Position numbers and translations under genes: made by a program. Below the pieces are notes generated by a model. That model had not been told where the DNA came from. It ran no database searches and saw only the letters and a program-made list of their open reading frames with translations. A DNA stretch of 64,000 nt from Albula goreensis (taxonomy: Eukaryota; Chordata; Actinopteri; Albuliformes; Albulidae), in the NCBI GenBank assembly GCA_022829145.1, contig CM040746.1, forward strand, positions 10,166,184-10,230,183, given 5' to 3'. Shown here piece after piece: positions 60,632 to 64,000 of the stretch (the stretch's first letter is position 1; every line of letters begins with the position of its first letter).

Positions 60632-60712
60632 TTACAGAGGTTGCTGGTTTTTGCTGTTGCTCAGAACTTAATTGATCATCTAAAGCAGTTGATCTCACCA
60701 TTCACTGACCTT
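60632..60712. mobile_element. MITE interior fragment
   Basis: TTGCTGGTTTTTGCTGTTGC and TCAGAACTTAATTGATCATC match the interior of the complete copy at 59513; terminal repeats are absent. Confidence 0.6.
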
Positions 60713-61889
60713 GCCGGGGGTATACCGTTTGATAAATATTATGAAGACAGATAGGCTTTTCTCTTAATAAAACTAGCTTTAAATCAATTAATGTGTTCAA
60801 AATATAGAATAACAGTTGTCAGTCAGTGAACTAAAACTGCTTCTTAAATATTTTCACTTTGGCATCTTACCAAAGTTATCCAGCTAACTCGGTAAGACAG
60901 ATTCGTGGAATACCACCCAGTTTATGGGGTACAGTTTGGTCACTGATTTTCCGGTGAAAATAAAAATCAGCATAAAAAACACACCAGAAGCCCCTATGGG
61001 TGTGTAGAAGCATGGTTTTGAAACCCTCATCAATGTGCTTTGGCAGACAGGAACACCTGCCCCACTCTACTCTTTGTCATGGCTGGGTCCCGCCCTCAGG
61101 TCCCCACCGTTGAGTCGTCCCTCAATTATAACGCTTGCTCTGTCTAGCCACTGTGGCAGTTTAGAGAGAAGTTAAAAGTGAGCTGTTTTTCACTGAATAG
61201 GAATAATACAGTCCTTGGAGACAAGGAGGACTGCAGTAAGGAAATAATTCCCAAAGGCAATGACCCATAGCTGAGTGCTACTTAAGAATATGTTTTTCCC
61301 TTCAGTGAAATTTTAATTGGGCTTTGTGTTCAGAGAGGACTTTTTCACACTGTACCTATGTGTTTTGTTTGTGTGTGCATATGTGTGTGCATGTGTACTT
61401 GTGTATGTGCATGCAAGCATTTGAATGTGTAAGTGTATCCTGAAACACCAGCTTTCTGAATAGCAGATGGGACCATAATTGAAATCAATATTTTGTTTTT
61501 GTTAAACTGACAGTCTGTTTGCAATTGTGTTTGTATTTGAAAAGCGTACATTGCACTATGAAAGCAGATGCAGACATCGAGATGTCGCGCATTCAGTGGA
61601 ATTCGAGGGAATTGCTCGCATTTGAAAGACTTAAACGGTGTAGCGGTGCAGAACGAGCCCCGGAAGATGGATACACTCTCTCCCTCAGCATCCATCACTG
61701 TTATCATGTACACCTGTTTATCACAGAGGGGTTGCATTGCAAAACCTGTCTTGTTTTATGCAAATGGTTTCTTTTCCCAGTTACAAACTGTGCACAGTCC
61801 GTGTGGAGGCTGTCTTCCATGTTTAGATCAACTCAGAGAATGGGTGTGCCCAGAGGAGAGACCTGCACTGCTCAAACCTGAAATTCAGT

Positions 61890-62102
61890 TTTACATGAGG
61901 ACGTCAAATATATTCTATTGATTTTTTCCTATAAAAATTGTTTTCAGACATTTCACATGAGAAATTGCTTTTTTCACATGTGAGCTGAAATTTTCATGTG
62001 CGAAAACAAAAACTGTCACATGAGGCTAAATGTTTGCATTTAATACTACATGTAAAACCGACTTGTTCTTTGTTCATATCACCTTTTCACTTGTGAAATG
62101 TC
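61890..62102. repeat. Patch of repeated CACATG palindromes
   Basis: TTTCACATGAG, TTCACATGTGA, TTTCATGTGCG, GTCACATGAGG, TACATGTAAAA and TTCACTTGTGAAA occur within about 200 bases, many flanked by short A or T runs. It is probably a decayed tandem or foldback repeat; it also offers many E-box-like CANNTG cores. Confidence 0.6.
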
Positions 62103-62571
62103 CAAACAAACTGGCAAAAAATGTTTTCTTTTACTCTGCCAAGGGTAACTCAGTAGAAGTGGAATGGGACAGAATTCCTGAGAGATCAAAAGAGCTATCT
62201 GGCACCAAAAATATGCTGTCTCACCGACTCAGACCTTGGGCCAAAGTTCTCTGTCAGCTGTTCATTCAGGTAATCAGTCCTGGGTGCTGTGGTACTTTAA
62301 CCAATCAGGTGTACAGCTTACCTTTTTGCCTCTGTGTGGTCCTCATTGAAATAATGGGAGTTACACAGAGCTGACAAGGGTCATATTGGTTTGGCCTCCC
62401 ACCTCGGAAAAGGGCTATCTGAGGAGCCGCCATTAAATAGAATATAAGATGATTAAAATGAGGAAACCTTGCTTGTTGTATCGGGAGCCCTGGAAAACTG
62501 CAGTGGACAGGACGGTACATCCTCACGGTTTTCTGCTGGCTCCATCTGCTTCTTCTGTCCTGAATGAGGGT

Positions 62572-62760
62572 CAAACCCAAGCCCTGGAGGACCGGAGCCG
62601 GCAGGTTTCCACGGTCTTTCCTTTCAATCACCAGCCAATTTAAGCTTCAGAAACAAGGTGAGTGGACTCTTTAGCCAATCAATGCCTTAAATGAATCACT
62701 TAAGTGGTGAAACACAGCAGGAAACCAGCAGACACTGCGGTCCTCTGGGACTGAAGTTTG
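62572..62760. mobile_element. MITE of the same family
   Basis: The left arm runs CAAACCCAAGCCCTGGAGG then ACCGG and CAGGTTTCC; the right arm is its near inverse, GGAAACCAGCAG then GCGGTCCTCTGGG and CTGAAGTTTG. Its ends differ from the copy at 59513, so it may be a sister subfamily. Confidence 0.7.
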
Positions 62761-63707
62761 TCACCGCCCACCCTGCAGGGGGAGGCCTTCACTGTGATTG
62801 AATCACACAGCACTCATGACAGGGCTGCACACAGTGGATACACTCCTTTTTACCATGTTTTCTCTCACAATTAAGAAGAGACGATGATCCTGCTTGCCCT
62901 TGTGCAGAGTGCATGCTTGTCTGCACCCTCCAAAACCGATGGAGGAGGTTGCAGCAATCAGACAGGCCTACAGACACAGTTTGGGCGCTCCAAAGCGGGA
63001 GACATTTGACTGGTTAAAAATGAGCTCATGATGTGGCTGACTCATTTGTGAAAATGTGTGCTGGAGTATCAGTCAGAAGGTGGTATTAAGTGGTGGTATT
63101 AAGTGCTAAATCACATCTGATAACAGCATTTTGCACCACATGTGTTCCTCTGTCTTTCATTAAGCACCACAAGTACTTCTGAGTGACTCATAAAGTCATT
63201 AAGTCATGCTAACACAGCTTGTATGCATCATAAATGCTTTAAGCATACCTGCCTAAAATTGTAAGGAATGTTAACATGGAAGATGAAAAGCTTACATTTT
63301 TATATCCCCCCCACATCATCAGTAAATTTGATCTCTGAAATGGCCACTATAATCCGTCATTACCAGAAGTCACCTAAGAAGCAGCAAATCCAATTCTGGC
63401 CAAAGCTCATTCATTTACCAATAGCCATCTGAAGGAAGATGCAGATGGCTGACCATAATAGCTAATTATTATTATAAGCAAGTAAGCCACTTTAAAGTAA
63501 TATAATCACTGGACCACAATGCATTGCTAATGCAGTTGTATTCCTGGCTTGTTCCGGGCACCGCTACCAGACAGCATACTGAACATCTGCACAACAGTGT
63601 ACATAGAATTATTTTACTTGACACAGTATTTGTAGATAATGACAAAACAGCCCTGTATTGTTGCTTTATGTGCCCATTCACAACAGTCGTAAAGACTGGC
63701 TAAAATA

Positions 63708-63915
63708 ATTAATTTTACATTTGGAAAACTCTATAATCCAGAGCAGCATACACAGATTATGTGTTTTTGTATCCACTTTTACAGTTTAATATTTTCTGAA
63801 CCAAGTCTGGTTCAGTAACTTACAGTCAAAGCTATAGTGGCAGTGCCCCACTTGGGAGTTAAACCTGCAAGCTCACTGATACAGACCCATTCCCCTAACC
63901 CCTATACTACCTTGC
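63708..63915 (-). mobile_element. V-SINE-like SINE in intron 1
   Basis: The tail is eroded (TTACATTTGGAAAACTC, ATCCAGAGCAGCATACACAG). The core ATAGTGGCAGTGCCCCACTT and the tRNA-like AAACCTGCAAGCTCACTG end in CCCCTAACCCCTATACTACC. Confidence 0.75.
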
Positions 63916-64000
63916 AACGTTTTTGCAATAAATAATCATCCTGTATTTACAGTCGTAATTGAATATCTCCCTCCTTATTTCTCAGAGAACAGCACTGCAT

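Larger units (their letters stand above)
54649..64000 (+). other. 5' part of intron 1 of the nalf2-like gene
   Basis: The intron opens with GTAAGA at 54649, a near-consensus donor. No second exon was recognised in the remaining 9.35 kb: I looked for the conserved continuation (a YKAWLC-type Cys-rich segment) and saw none, so the intron is longer than the window allows to be measured. Long first introns are usual in this family. The intron holds a 316-bp tandem duplication, two copies of a repeat shared with 34.5 kb, at least four copies of one hAT-like MITE family, a CpG-rich patch near 58 kb, a CACATG-rich patch near 62 kb and one V-SINE. No intronic gene on either strand is supported. Confidence 0.75.

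Overview
The window looks like ordinary vertebrate nuclear DNA, almost certainly from a ray-finned fish. It is gene-poor, has abundant CA/TG microsatellites and CpG-poor AT-rich spacers, and carries many decayed copies of a tRNA-headed SINE whose 3' part matches the DANA/V-SINE type found in teleosts. Small hAT-like MITEs and a LINE-like 3' tail are also present. No bacterial, viral, CRISPR, rRNA or functional tRNA feature was seen. The species cannot be named from the sequence alone.

One protein-coding gene is well supported: the first coding exon (53920-54648, + strand) of a NALF/FAM155-family gene, most like NALF2 (FAM155B). The product is an auxiliary subunit of the NALCN sodium-leak channel complex. 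The exon ends at a textbook splice donor, and everything to the right (54649-64000) is read as the start of a long first intron; the second exon is not in the window. The exon follows a CpG-rich leader with several short upstream ORFs. About 1.5 kb upstream of the start codon lies a split-spaced REST/NRSF element, which would fit a gene restricted to neurons.

Layout: 1-5.4 kb is intergenic DNA with G-rich tracts and a possible RFX pair. 5.48-6.55 kb is a striking 27-bp minisatellite that is open in nearly all six reading frames. 6.5-30 kb is intergenic, with SINE remnants, an unknown repeat family and a 440-bp pyrimidine tract. 30-38 kb holds microsatellites, a short telomere-like run, a CpG island, four V-SINEs, a triple nuclear-receptor half-site, a poly-C run and a 46-bp minisatellite. 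38-53 kb is mostly unique AT-rich DNA with a CTCF-like site, a degenerate GGGCCC repeat and long CA/TG arrays. 53-54.6 kb is the nalf2 promoter, leader and exon 1. 54.6-64 kb is intron 1, with a near-perfect 316-bp tandem duplication, a cluster of one MITE family and a CACATG-palindrome patch.

Most long open frames in the window sit in low-complexity repeats and are not genes. I did not find a convincing new multi-gene system. The observations most worth checking are the split RE1 upstream of nalf2, the six-frame-open minisatellite, the recent 316-bp duplication, the isolated CpG island at 31.4 kb and the unnamed repeat families.
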